From Litoreibacter albidus (GTDB lineage Bacteria > Pseudomonadota > Alphaproteobacteria > Rhodobacterales > Rhodobacteraceae): a DNA stretch of 64,000 bases. Of this stretch, positions 53,383 through 61,436 are shown piece after piece. The translations under genes and the position numbers were made by a program. The DNA lies in NCBI RefSeq assembly GCF_900107015.1, contig NZ_FNOI01000002.1, positions 62,001 through 126,000 on the forward strand, written 5' to 3'. The notes beneath the pieces are model-generated. The model was not told the origin of the DNA and did no database searches. It saw only the letters and a program-made list of their open reading frames with translations. The stretch's first letter is position 1. Every line of letters starts with the position of its first letter.

Positions 53383-53404
53383 ACACATTCAATTTTTTAT
53401 ATAC
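53383..53404. promoter_or_regulatory. candidate SoxR operator in the soxW-soxX region
   Basis: ACACATTCAATTTTTTATATAC agrees at 17 of 22 positions with the motif at 54840-54861 (ACA-N-ATTCAA-N-TT-N-TTATAT in common). It lies 14 bases upstream of the soxX ATG. A further TGAATAT (53450-53456), the reverse complement of ATATTCA, lies nearby and may be a second half-site. Confidence 0.65.
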
Positions 53405-53479
53405 CATAGAACACGCCTTCGTGAACGAGCAAGCGTAAATTCCCATTTGTGAATATACCTCTACCCTTTTTCGACTTTT

Positions 53480-54058
53480 TCAGTCCGTGGATCCGTTCTG
53501 TCTCTCTTGAATCCTGCGCGCGTGGTAGCGTTGAAAGTCTTCTTCTGAATCAAGCTCATAGCGCTTTTCATTGACCCAGGTGAACATGTCCAATGTTGTC
53601 CCAACACCGAACGCCCCCGGCATCATAGCCACCGCCGCAGACTGCGCGGTTTTATCCTCGGGCACATCCTCGGGCATGAACAGAATCGACGGTGTGAACA
53701 GTAAACCCCACTTCCGCGCGGCGGCTTTTTCGGTCAGCACCTCTCCGTCAAAGTCGATCACCTCTGTGTCGCCATGCAGGTTTAACTGCACCACAAAGAA
53801 GTTATCGCGGATATAGTCGGAGACCTCGGCACGTGAAAACACCTCCTCATGCATCTTCGTGCAGTAGATGCAGCCGCGCTGCTCCATGAAGACTGCCAGC
53901 CGTTTGCCCTCAGCATTCGCATCGCCAAGGTCTTCGCGCAGGTCTTTGAAGGTATCGCGCATCCAGTCCGCTTTGTGCAGCCCATCATCGCCAAGCTCCG
54001 CCGCCGCAAGCACGGGCGCGAACAGAAGCCCCAAGAACGTCATCCAAATCAACTTCAT
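53480..54058 (-). CDS. soxW: SoxW, exported thioredoxin-fold protein
   Basis: A 192-residue precursor with a signal peptide (MKLIWMTFLGLLFAPVLAAA) and a thioredoxin-like redox site in MEQRGCIYCTKMHEEVF. SoxW receives electrons from SoxV; its role in keeping Sox proteins active is supported by the gene order but is not always essential. It follows soxV by 15 bases. The 110-base gap to soxX carries a candidate SoxR operator. Confidence 0.93.
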   Translation of the reverse strand: MKLIWMTFLGLLFAPVLAAAELGDDGLHKADWMRDTFKDLREDLGDANAEGKRLAVFMEQRGCIYCTKMHEEVFSRAEVSDYIRDNFFVVQLNLHGDTEVIDFDGEVLTEKAAARKWGLLFTPSILFMPEDVPEDKTAQSAAVAMMPGAFGVGTTLDMFTWVNEKRYELDSEEDFQRYHARRIQERQNGSTD

Positions 54059-54073
54059 CGGGTTGTCTCCTCT

Positions 54074-54811
54074 CTAGATGTTCTGAAACACGGGGAACGT
54101 ATTGATCATCCAAGCTGCGATGCGGTTCACACTGTCCGTGGCGATCAGCATCGCAAAGAGGATCATTAACACGCCCATGGCTTTTTCAACTTTTGGCAGG
54201 TGTTGCCTGAACCGTGACGCGAACCGCAAGAACGGACCGATAAACAGTGATGCGACCACAAACGGTGCGGTCATTGCAACACCGAACACCAGCAGTAAGA
54301 CCAACCCCTCCAACGCGGTCGACTCGGTGCTGGCCGTGAACACAACTGCGGTAAGCACCCCACCCACGCAAGGCGTCCACCCTGCTGCAAACGCGAAGCC
54401 CACGACATACGCGCCCAATACCGACATGTTCTTGGTGTCGCCCGCATCCATCTGGAATACGCGGTTAAGGAACCCGATACGCAACACCCCTAAGAAGTGC
54501 AGCCCCATGATCAAAACCACAGTTGCGGCGAAAAGCCTGAACTCGGTTTGCATGCTACGAAACGTCTGGCTAAGCCCGTAGGCCGCCGCGCCAAGCAGAA
54601 CGAAGACCGTGATGATTCCGAGCGAAAACATGATGGACGCGAAGAAAGCACGCTTGCGCACGCCGGGTGCCATCTCGCCCTCTGCGCTTATCTCCGACAT
54701 CGACGCGCCTGCCATGTAGCTCAGGTAGAAAGGAACAATTGGCAGGACACAGGGCGAGAAGAAGACGATCAAGCCGCCGGCTAATGCGCCAAGGATAGTG
54801 ACATCAAACAT
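54074..54811 (-). CDS. soxV: SoxV, CcdA/DsbD-type transmembrane electron carrier
   Basis: A 245-residue membrane protein with six predicted helices. The two redox cysteines sit in FFSPCVLPIVPFYLSYMAGA and AAGWTPCVGGVLTAVVF, as in CcdA. It passes reducing power from cytosolic thioredoxin to periplasmic SoxW, which keeps the SoxYZ and SoxAX thiols usable. It is the first gene of the soxVW unit and divergent from soxS. Confidence 0.95.
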   Translation of the reverse strand: MFDVTILGALAGGLIVFFSPCVLPIVPFYLSYMAGASMSEISAEGEMAPGVRKRAFFASIMFSLGIITVFVLLGAAAYGLSQTFRSMQTEFRLFAATVVLIMGLHFLGVLRIGFLNRVFQMDAGDTKNMSVLGAYVVGFAFAAGWTPCVGGVLTAVVFTASTESTALEGLVLLLVFGVAMTAPFVVASLFIGPFLRFASRFRQHLPKVEKAMGVLMILFAMLIATDSVNRIAAWMINTFPVFQNI

Positions 54812-54839
54812 CGCGGGCCTTCTCGCAGTTGCACGTGAT

Positions 54840-54861
54840 ACATATTCAAGTTATTATATGT
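54840..54861. promoter_or_regulatory. candidate SoxR operator in the soxS-soxV region
   Basis: ACATAT-N10-ATATGT (ACATATTCAAGTTATTATATGT) is an inverted repeat in the 77-base divergent region. A close relative of the sequence occurs upstream of soxX. SoxR of Pseudaminobacter salicylatoxidans acts at the corresponding two regions. Confidence 0.7.
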
Positions 54862-54888
54862 TTTAGCAAGTGGTCAACTGGAACTGAA

Positions 54889-55260
54889 ATGTTTGCTCTA
54901 CGATCCGGCCTTATGGGCGTTTTGCTCCTTTGTGGGCTTACCTTTCCTGCTTTGGCCGCCAACCTGGTTATGGTGGAGCAAGACGGCTGTCACTGGTGCG
55001 CCCAGTGGAACAAAGAGATCTCTGCCGTTTACCCAAAAACGTCCGAAGGCCAGCGCGCGCCTCTGCGTCGCGTAGACTTGCGCGATCTACCCGAAGACAT
55101 CGAATTCACTACGAAGCCAGTCTTCACCCCCACCTTCGTTCTTGTTCACGAAGACAAGGAGTTGGCGCGCCTCGAAGGCTATGCCGGAGACGAGTTCTTT
55201 TGGTTTTTGCTAGGTAAGATGCTGGACGCCCACCCTGAAGCAACTGGGCTAGAGCCATGA
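54889..55260 (+). CDS. soxS: SoxS, periplasmic thioredoxin-like regulator/activator
   Basis: A 123-residue precursor with a signal peptide (MFALRSGLMGVLLLCGLTFP, cleaved near ALAA) and the redox site QDGCHWCAQWNKEIS. SoxS reactivates SoxYZ by reducing it. The ATG at 54889 gives the clean signal peptide; the longer open frame upstream overlaps the candidate operator. It is divergent from soxV and followed by soxR, matching the classic soxRS arrangement. Confidence 0.92.
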   Translation: MFALRSGLMGVLLLCGLTFPALAANLVMVEQDGCHWCAQWNKEISAVYPKTSEGQRAPLRRVDLRDLPEDIEFTTKPVFTPTFVLVHEDKELARLEGYAGDEFFWFLLGKMLDAHPEATGLEP

Positions 55261-55315
55261 TCAGGCGTTGCAAGGAACGTGCGGATTGCCAAAGACGCGC
55301 CTCGGCGGGTAAAAG

Positions 55316-55681
55316 ATGTACACTTTATTGGATATCGATGACCCTATGAACCTGCCCGTCATTACCAAAGACATGTCAGACGCTGACATTGAGCGAATGA
55401 TGGAGAGCGCCTGCAATGCCTCCAACTTTCTGAAAACTATCAGTCACGAAGGTCGCCTGATGATCCTGTGCCACCTTGCGACAGGTGAAAAAACCGTGAC
55501 CGAGCTGGAAGAGCTACTCTCCGCGCGTCAAGCTGCTGTCTCCCAACAGCTTGCCCGGTTGCGCACAGAAGGTTTGGTGTCGCCGCGTCGTGAAGGCAAG
55601 GCGATCTACTATAGCTTGACGGATAGACGTGCCATCAAAATACTCGACGTGGTCTACGACCTATTCTGCCAAGACAAGTAA
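55316..55681 (+). CDS. soxR: SoxR, ArsR/SmtB-family repressor of sox genes
   Basis: A 121-residue winged-helix protein. The DNA-reading helix is in LEELLSARQAAVSQQLARLR, followed by the wing REGKAIYYSLTDRRA. Cysteines at C52 (MILCHLA) and C118 (LFCQDK) lie where the thiol-persulfide sensors SqrR and BigR keep their redox pair; C33 is an extra one. Response to sulfide or persulfide is inferred. An internal ATG at 55346 would shorten it by ten residues. Transcribed away from soxV between soxS and soxT. Confidence 0.92.
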   Translation: MYTLLDIDDPMNLPVITKDMSDADIERMMESACNASNFLKTISHEGRLMILCHLATGEKTVTELEELLSARQAAVSQQLARLRTEGLVSPRREGKAIYYSLTDRRAIKILDVVYDLFCQDK

Positions 55682-55718
55682 ACCCGACACGACTCTACGT
55701 CGTCGGGGAACGCACGAG

Positions 55719-56783
55719 GTGCAACCGTTGCTAGACAACCTGCCAGACGTTTGGGCTTTGACCATCATCGGGTTCGCCGGTGGTGCTGTGCTTGGGCTTG
55801 CCGCCCGTCTTGGCAGGTTTTGCACGCTGGGCGCGATTGAGGACTTCTTGTACCAAGGTAGCTCCGTCAGGCTGCGCATGTGGGCGCTGGCCATCGCCGT
55901 GGCAACCTTCGGCAGTTTTGCATTGGTTGCTGCGGGTCACTTGGACCTCTCTCAGACCACATATCAGCAAACCGCATGGTCGCCGCCCGCCAGCATATTG
56001 GGCGGGCTCCTCTTCGGCTATGGCATGTCGCTCGCAGGAAATTGCGGCTTTGGGGCCTTGGCGAGGTTTGGGGGCGGGGACTTGCGATCCTTCGTCATCG
56101 TCCTCGTCATGGGGGTTGCGGCCTACGTCATGCTATCGGGGCCGCTGGCCGCCATGAGGGAGGCATTCGTCGAGAGCACGACGCTTCCGACATCCTATCT
56201 GGGGTATGCGGACCTTGCGGCGGCCATCGTCGGCGCACCCGTTTCCATCATAGGAATGGCAATCGCGGCGTGCATTGGTGTCGCGGCATTCAGCTCAAAG
56301 CAGCTTCGTCGTGACAAGAACGCGCTCATATGGGGCTGCTCTGTCGGCCTCGCAATCGTCAGCGGTTGGGCTGGTACGCAGTGGGTCGCCAATACCGGCT
56401 TCAGCGCGACGACAGTCCACAGCCACACCTATACCGTCCCGCTGGGAGAAACGCTCATCTTCTTGATGACTGCCAGCGGTGGTGGCTTGTCTTTCGGCGT
56501 TGGCTCCGTCTTCGGTGTGCTGGTTGGCGCGTTCAGTGGCAGTCTCATCAAGGGGCATTTTCGCTGGGAAGCCTGCGAAGACCCGCGCGAACTAAAGAGG
56601 CAGTTCTTAGGTGCGACCCTCATGGGGTTCGGCGCAGTGCTGGCCGTTGGTTGCACGATTGGGCAAGGCATATCGGCATTTTCCGTGTTGGCCTTCAGCG
56701 CGCCTGTGACATTTGCCGCGATTTTTGCAGGTGCCGCATTGGGGCTTCGCCAACTGATCACGGGCTTTTCCACCTCTTATTAG
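55719..56783 (+). CDS. soxT: SoxT-like YeeE/YedE family transporter
   Basis: A 354-residue polytopic membrane protein with family cysteine motifs LGRFCTLGAIEDF, LAGNCGFGALARFGGGD and LAVGCTIGQGISAFS. Its place directly after soxR matches soxT genes of other sox clusters, thought to import thiosulfate or an inducing sulfur compound. The start is the GTG at 55719 with gggga upstream, so the segment reading VQPLLDNLPDVWALTIIG is the N-terminus; longer frames would overlap soxR. Confidence 0.88.
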   Translation: MQPLLDNLPDVWALTIIGFAGGAVLGLAARLGRFCTLGAIEDFLYQGSSVRLRMWALAIAVATFGSFALVAAGHLDLSQTTYQQTAWSPPASILGGLLFGYGMSLAGNCGFGALARFGGGDLRSFVIVLVMGVAAYVMLSGPLAAMREAFVESTTLPTSYLGYADLAAAIVGAPVSIIGMAIAACIGVAAFSSKQLRRDKNALIWGCSVGLAIVSGWAGTQWVANTGFSATTVHSHTYTVPLGETLIFLMTASGGGLSFGVGSVFGVLVGAFSGSLIKGHFRWEACEDPRELKRQFLGATLMGFGAVLAVGCTIGQGISAFSVLAFSAPVTFAAIFAGAALGLRQLITGFSTSY

Positions 56784-56998
56784 GTCGACAGAAAGTGCGT
56801 CCAAGTTGCGTCAACCTGGTGGTCGAACCAAGTCGGCCGTTTGCTCGACATTCATTTTATACTAGTATGTCAGTTTGGCCTCCGGTATACTAACTCGCGA
56901 ACCTAGGCGATTGAAATCCCGCCATCACCACACGCTGCACTAGCGTTGGCACGCCCGAACCGCGGCGCTCGCGACATCGAACTCAGGAAGGACACCAC
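56784..56998. other. intergenic region before the SDR gene
   Basis: 215 bases without a gene. It contains the palindrome at 56859-56868 and a GTATAC element at 56885-56890 with TATACTA, both probable regulator sites, and a gaaggac ribosome binding site just before 56999. No RNA gene is apparent. Confidence 0.6.
56859..56868. promoter_or_regulatory. ATACTAGTAT palindrome, GntR-type operator candidate
   Basis: The perfect palindrome ATACTAGTAT lies 131 bases upstream of the SDR gene, followed 17 bases later by GGTATACTAAC. Such TATACTAGTATA-like sites are used by GntR-family regulators of sugar-acid catabolism; no GntR gene is in the window. Confidence 0.5.
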
Positions 56999-57742
56999 AT
57001 GAAACTTGCAGGTAAAACCGCGATCATTACAGGCGGCGGGCGCGATATTGGGCGGGCATGTGCGATCCGCTTGGCCGAAGAAGGCGCAAACGTTGCTATC
57101 AATTACTTCTCTAGCAGCGAAGGCGCTGACAGCGCTGTCGCAGAAATAACTGCTGCGGGCGGCAAGGCATTCGCACTGCAAGCGGATATCAACGGCCAAG
57201 AAGGCGTTGATGCCTTGGTCGCTAAGACTGTCGCCGAATTCGGCGGCGTCGATATACTTGTTAACAACACCGGCGGGCTGGTCGCGCGTAAGACCATCGC
57301 GGAGATGTCGTTGGAGCACTGGACAACGGTGATGGACCTCAACCTCACCAGCACCTTTCTGATGATCAAAGCCTGCCTCGCACATATGAAGTCGGGGGCA
57401 ATCGTGAACCTTGCAAGCCAAGCAGGCCGCGACGGCGGAGGTCCGGGCTCCGTGGCCTATGCTGCATCCAAAGGTGCGGTTATGACGATGACACGCGGCC
57501 TTGCCAAAGAACTGGGCCCAGACATTCGCGTGAACGCCATCTGCCCTGGCATGATCGACACCGACTTTCACAACATCTTCACCAAGCCAGAGGTCCGCAC
57601 TTTTGTGGAAAACGCATCGCCGTTGAAACGCCAAGGCTTGCCGCTCGACATCGCCAACCTTGTGCTGTTTCTGTCTTGTGACGACTCTGCCTTCATCACG
57701 GGCACCAACATGGATATCAACGGCGGCATGCTGTTCAGCTAG
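56999..57742 (+). CDS. short-chain dehydrogenase/reductase
   Basis: A 247-residue classical SDR: cofactor motif ITGGGRDIGRACAI, NNTGG in place of the usual NNAG, catalytic serine in IVNLASQAGRDGG, YAASK at the active site, ICPGMIDTDF and C-terminal FITGTNMDINGG. Substrate is not evident. The next gene encodes a KDG kinase, so it may reduce 4-deoxy-L-erythro-5-hexoseulose uronate or a related keto sugar acid to KDG; this is an inference from context. A GntR-like palindrome lies upstream. Confidence 0.85.
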   Translation: MKLAGKTAIITGGGRDIGRACAIRLAEEGANVAINYFSSSEGADSAVAEITAAGGKAFALQADINGQEGVDALVAKTVAEFGGVDILVNNTGGLVARKTIAEMSLEHWTTVMDLNLTSTFLMIKACLAHMKSGAIVNLASQAGRDGGGPGSVAYAASKGAVMTMTRGLAKELGPDIRVNAICPGMIDTDFHNIFTKPEVRTFVENASPLKRQGLPLDIANLVLFLSCDDSAFITGTNMDINGGMLFS

Positions 57743-57968
57743 GCTCTTTGGCTGCTTCTCGCGGCTCGCTTGCCATCTGTCGGGTGGGCCGGAGACCGTA
57801 TTCGCAAAAACTAAATTGGCATGACCGACTAACTGTAGGATAAGCAGCAACACCACAGCAGCTCACACGGTCGCAAAGCCTTTCCATTCCAAGGGCAATG
57901 TGATGGCGGCTAACTCAGCCCCTCGCAGCGACGGTTTCTTTTAACGACACCGAAATAGGTCCAGAATA
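57743..57968. other. intergenic region between the SDR gene and the KDG kinase gene
   Basis: 226 bases in which I see no gene, clear hairpin or strong operator. It may hold a separate promoter for the kinase gene. Confidence 0.5.
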
Positions 57969-58931
57969 ATGACGTCATCCAGCCAGCTACAACTCACTCA
58001 ACCGGTTCTCGGACAATTCAAAAAGTTCCTATCTATCGGAGAGTGCATGGTGGAGTTGGCACCGCTTGATCAAGCGAATGAATTTCACATGGGCTTTGCT
58101 GGCGATACCTTCAACACGTCCTGGTACATGCGCACACTACGCCCAGATGTAGAAACCAGTTACTTTACTCGTGTAGGCACCGACGCTGTATCTAACGCCA
58201 TGTTGGACATGATGTCTGGGGCTGGCGTTAACACCTCATTTATTGCGCAAGACCCTGTTCGCTCTGTCGGGCTGTACCTCATTTCCCTCAAGGATGGAGA
58301 ACGCAGTTTTTCTTACTGGCGCGAGCAGTCAGCCGCGCGGAAGCTGGCTCAAGACGCGGAACTGCTGAAGCGCGCGATGCAAGACTCGGATCTGATCTAT
58401 TTCTCCGGCATTAGCCTTGCCATCTTGGACCCCCAAGGGCGCCAAACGCTGTTGGACGCGCTGAGTGCCGCGCGGGCGGACGGCAAGCGGATCGCCTTCG
58501 ATTCCAACCTGCGCCCCCGCCTGTGGGCAAGCACTGATGAGATGACTACGATGGTGATGAAAGCCGCCGCCGTCAGCGACATCATCCTACCGTCCTACGA
58601 TGACGAAGCAGACTTTTTCGGCGATGCTAACATCGAGGCAACAGGCATCCGCTACCTCGGTGCAGGCGCAAAAACTGTCGTCATTAAAAATGGTGCAGGC
58701 GCTGTGCATTATATCCACGAGGGGTTCAGCCACCACATTGATCCGCCAGCTGTGGGCGATATTGTTGACACCACATCTGCTGGCGACAGCTTCAACGCGG
58801 GCTTCTTCGCGGGACTGGACCGCGCCACGTCCATGGAAGAGTTGATCCGATCCGCATCCCAGATTGCGGGTCAGGTCATCGGCCGAAAGGGCGCGTTGGT
58901 CCCTCTCGACTTGTCCAAAATCACGATCTAA
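57969..58931 (+). CDS. kdgK: 2-keto-3-deoxygluconate kinase (PfkB family)
   Basis: Phosphorylates 2-keto-3-deoxygluconate to KDPG for the Entner-Doudoroff aldolase. 320 residues. Family segments: FLSIGECMVELAP near the N-terminus, GFAGDTFNTSWYMR, SGISLAILDPQGRQTL, FDSNLRPRLW and the PfkB C-terminal signature DTTSAGDSFNAGFFAG with the catalytic Asp. The N-terminus is about 15 residues longer than usual, but no closer start codon is seen. Its stop overlaps the convergent ABC transporter gene by 3-4 bases. Confidence 0.88.
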   Translation: MTSSSQLQLTQPVLGQFKKFLSIGECMVELAPLDQANEFHMGFAGDTFNTSWYMRTLRPDVETSYFTRVGTDAVSNAMLDMMSGAGVNTSFIAQDPVRSVGLYLISLKDGERSFSYWREQSAARKLAQDAELLKRAMQDSDLIYFSGISLAILDPQGRQTLLDALSAARADGKRIAFDSNLRPRLWASTDEMTTMVMKAAAVSDIILPSYDDEADFFGDANIEATGIRYLGAGAKTVVIKNGAGAVHYIHEGFSHHIDPPAVGDIVDTTSAGDSFNAGFFAGLDRATSMEELIRSASQIAGQVIGRKGALVPLDLSKITI

Positions 58932-59671
58932 CCAAGCGACGCTTCAAGTAACTGCTTTGAGTACGGGTGTGACGCTTTCATAGATCGCAAGGCATCGACG
59001 TCCAATATCTCTACGATATGGCCATCCTTCATAACAGCCAGTCGGTCACACATGTGGCCGACGACCGACAGATCATGAGACACCATAACATAGGTGAGAT
59101 CACGGTCGCGCCTTAGGTCGGCCAGCAGGTTCAGGATTTCAGCTTGCACCGATACATCCAATGCAGATGTCGGTTCATCCAGAAGCAGCAACTCTGGCTC
59201 CGGCGCCAAAGCGCGCGCTATCGCGACGCGCTGGCGCTGGCCCCCGGACAACTGGTGCGGATACCGAAATCTGAATTTCTGCCCCAACCCCACGTCATCA
59301 AGAAGCTTCACAACACGGGCGTCGATGTCCCTGAAGCCGTGCAAATGCAACGTTTCCCCCAAGACCTGATCCACCGAATGGCGTGGGTGCAGGGACGCGT
59401 AAGGGTCTTGAAAGACCATTTGAACAGTCTTGAAAAACGACTTCGGGCGCACCTTTCCAATTGCGCGCCCATCGAGTTCCACCTTACCCGACCAGTTCGG
59501 TGCCAAGCCGGTAATCGCCCGCAAAATCGTGGATTTCCCCGACCCACTTTCCCCGACCAAGCCAAAGCTTTCGCCTTGGGCCACATCAAATGTCGCGCCT
59601 TTAACCGCGTTCACGCGGTCGCGTTGTTTCCCGAACCAGACGTTCAGACCATTGACCGAAAGCTTATTCAT
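58928..59671 (-). CDS. peptide-type ABC transporter ATP-binding protein (second)
   Basis: A 247-residue ATPase of the DppF/OppF type. Walker A is GLVGESGSGKST, the signature LSGGQRQRVAIARAL, and Walker B LLLLDEPTSALD. The QMVFQDPYASLHPRHSV Q-loop region is typical of the F subunit. The ATG at 59671 overlaps the stop of the preceding ATPase gene (ATGA). The usual C-terminal oligopeptide domain is short. It is the last gene of a five-gene transporter operon. Confidence 0.93.
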   Translation of the reverse strand: MNKLSVNGLNVWFGKQRDRVNAVKGATFDVAQGESFGLVGESGSGKSTILRAITGLAPNWSGKVELDGRAIGKVRPKSFFKTVQMVFQDPYASLHPRHSVDQVLGETLHLHGFRDIDARVVKLLDDVGLGQKFRFRYPHQLSGGQRQRVAIARALAPEPELLLLDEPTSALDVSVQAEILNLLADLRRDRDLTYVMVSHDLSVVGHMCDRLAVMKDGHIVEILDVDALRSMKASHPYSKQLLEASLG

Positions 59672-60525
59672 ACGCGCGCACTCACACTTAGGGCCACCGA
59701 CCACTCTGGGTCGCGCTCCAGCACATCCAGTCTGTCCCTTGGTACGTCCAAACGCGGCAATGAATTTAGCAAGCCACGGGTATAAGGATGCTTCGCATCA
59801 TGTAGTTTATCAGCGTCGCACACCTCCACAATTCGGCCTGCGTACATAATCAGCACACGGTCACAAAAATCTGCGACCAAGTTCAGATCGTGGCTAATAA
59901 AAATCAGCCCCATTCCCCGATCTTTCACCAGCTTGTCCATGATACTCAACACTTGACGCTGCACCGATACGTCCAGTGCCGATGTTGGCTCGTCCGCGAT
60001 CAGAATTTCAGGGTTCGGGATCAGCATCATCGCGATCATGATCCGTTGCCCCATGCCGCCCGACATCTCGTGTGGATAGGCGCGCATGACTCGTTCTGGA
60101 TTTCGGATTGAGACCGCCTCCAACATCTCCACAGATTTGGCATAAGCTTGCGCCTTAGAGGCGGCGCTGTGCAGCCGGTACGCTTCAATGATCTGGTCCC
60201 CTATCGTCATCACCGGATTGAGTGAGAACTTTGGATCCTGCATCACCATGCTGATCCGCTGCCCGCGCACCGCTCTCATGTCTTTCTCTGACAGCTTCAT
60301 CAGATCCGTGCCATCAAGGCTGATCTGATCCGCCTCAACAATCCCAGGCGACCGGATCAGCCGCAAAATCGCGCGCCCCGTCATGGACTTGCCAGACCCG
60401 CTTTCGCCAACGATCCCCAGCCGTTCCCGCCCCAGTGTGAAAGACACACCGCGTACCGCATCGAACACCCCGTTTCGTGACGGGAAGCGAACCCATAAAT
60501 TCTCGACATCCAACAAAGTGCTCAT
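59668..60525 (-). CDS. peptide-type ABC transporter ATP-binding protein (first)
   Basis: A 285-residue ATPase of the DppD/OppD type, starting MSTLLDVENLWVRFPSRNG. Walker A GIVGESGSGKSM, signature EMSGGMGQRIMIAMML (a small variation of LSGGQ) and Walker B ILIADEPTSALDV. C-terminal part ends with the oligopeptide-transporter segment HPYTRGLLNSLPRLD. Two ATGs lie side by side; 60525 is better spaced from aggtga than 60528. Overlaps the permease upstream. Confidence 0.93.
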   Translation of the reverse strand: MSTLLDVENLWVRFPSRNGVFDAVRGVSFTLGRERLGIVGESGSGKSMTGRAILRLIRSPGIVEADQISLDGTDLMKLSEKDMRAVRGQRISMVMQDPKFSLNPVMTIGDQIIEAYRLHSAASKAQAYAKSVEMLEAVSIRNPERVMRAYPHEMSGGMGQRIMIAMMLIPNPEILIADEPTSALDVSVQRQVLSIMDKLVKDRGMGLIFISHDLNLVADFCDRVLIMYAGRIVEVCDADKLHDAKHPYTRGLLNSLPRLDVPRDRLDVLERDPEWSVALSVSARV

Positions 60526-61436
60526 CATTCACCTGCCTTCGGATCAAGAACATCGCGCAAACCATCGCCAAGCAGGTTAAACGCCAAGGATACCGTAAAA
60601 ATCGCTAAGCCCGGCATGGTGGCAACCCACCAGTGATCCAAGATAAATCGGCGTCCTTCAGATATCATCGCACCCCACTCAGGGCTGGGAGGTTGTGCAC
60701 CAAGTCCAAGGAAGCCAAGCCCCGCGGCGGCCAGAATGATCCCCGCCATGTCCAGCGTGACGCGCACAATCAACGACGAAATGCACAGCGGCCAGATATG
60801 GCCGGTGATGATCCGCAGCGGCCCCGCCCCTTGCAACTGGATCGCGCTGATAAAATCGGAGGACCGGATGGTCAACGTCTCCGCCCGCGCGATGCGTGCA
60901 TAGGGTGGCCACGCCGTGAGCGAAATTGCCAGCACGGCATTTTCAATCCCAGCCCCCAAAGCTGCTACAAACGCTAACGCAAGGACCAGACGCGGGAAGG
61001 CCAAGAAAATATCCGTGACCCGCATCAAAACCGTATCTGTCCAGCCGCCAACGTACCCCGATACCGTGCCAACCAACAGGCCGGCGATTGGCGCGATTAA
61101 CGCCACCAGCGCCACGATGTAGAGGGTGATCCGTGCGCCGTAGATCAGTCGGGACAAAATATCGCGGCCCAAACTGTCTGTGCCCAAAATGTGCCCCCCC
61201 GTTCCCAGTGGCAACAGCCGATTGCCAAGGTCCTGCACGAAGGGGTCATGCGGCGACAGCAACGGCGCAGCAGCCGCGACGAAGACCAGTAGCACCAAAA
61301 TGGCTAAACCAATCATCGCCATCGTGTTGGAGCGAAAGGACAGCCAGCCTTGGTAAACTGCAGAGATTTTGGCATGACGGCGGGACGTGGGCGTCTCGGT
61401 CAGTAGCCACTCACGAAGAGTTTGTGTTTCGGCCAT
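60525..61436 (-). CDS. peptide-type ABC transporter permease (DppC type)
   Basis: A 303-residue inner-membrane permease. N-terminal segment LLSPHDPFVQDLGNRLLPLG precedes HILGTDSLGRDILSRLIYGA, the DppC/OppC hallmark; the EAA-like cytoplasmic loop and LGFLGLGAQPPSPEWGAMI follow. About six helices. The ATG pair at 61439/61436 overlaps the previous permease gene. Confidence 0.94.
   Translation of the reverse strand: MAETQTLREWLLTETPTSRRHAKISAVYQGWLSFRSNTMAMIGLAILVLLVFVAAAAPLLSPHDPFVQDLGNRLLPLGTGGHILGTDSLGRDILSRLIYGARITLYIVALVALIAPIAGLLVGTVSGYVGGWTDTVLMRVTDIFLAFPRLVLALAFVAALGAGIENAVLAISLTAWPPYARIARAETLTIRSSDFISAIQLQGAGPLRIITGHIWPLCISSLIVRVTLDMAGIILAAAGLGFLGLGAQPPSPEWGAMISEGRRFILDHWWVATMPGLAIFTVSLAFNLLGDGLRDVLDPKAGE

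Noticed and set aside
53370-53479. A small gene between soxX and soxW
   Set aside because: The gap is AT-rich, has no plausible start with ribosome binding site, and contains the candidate operator instead.
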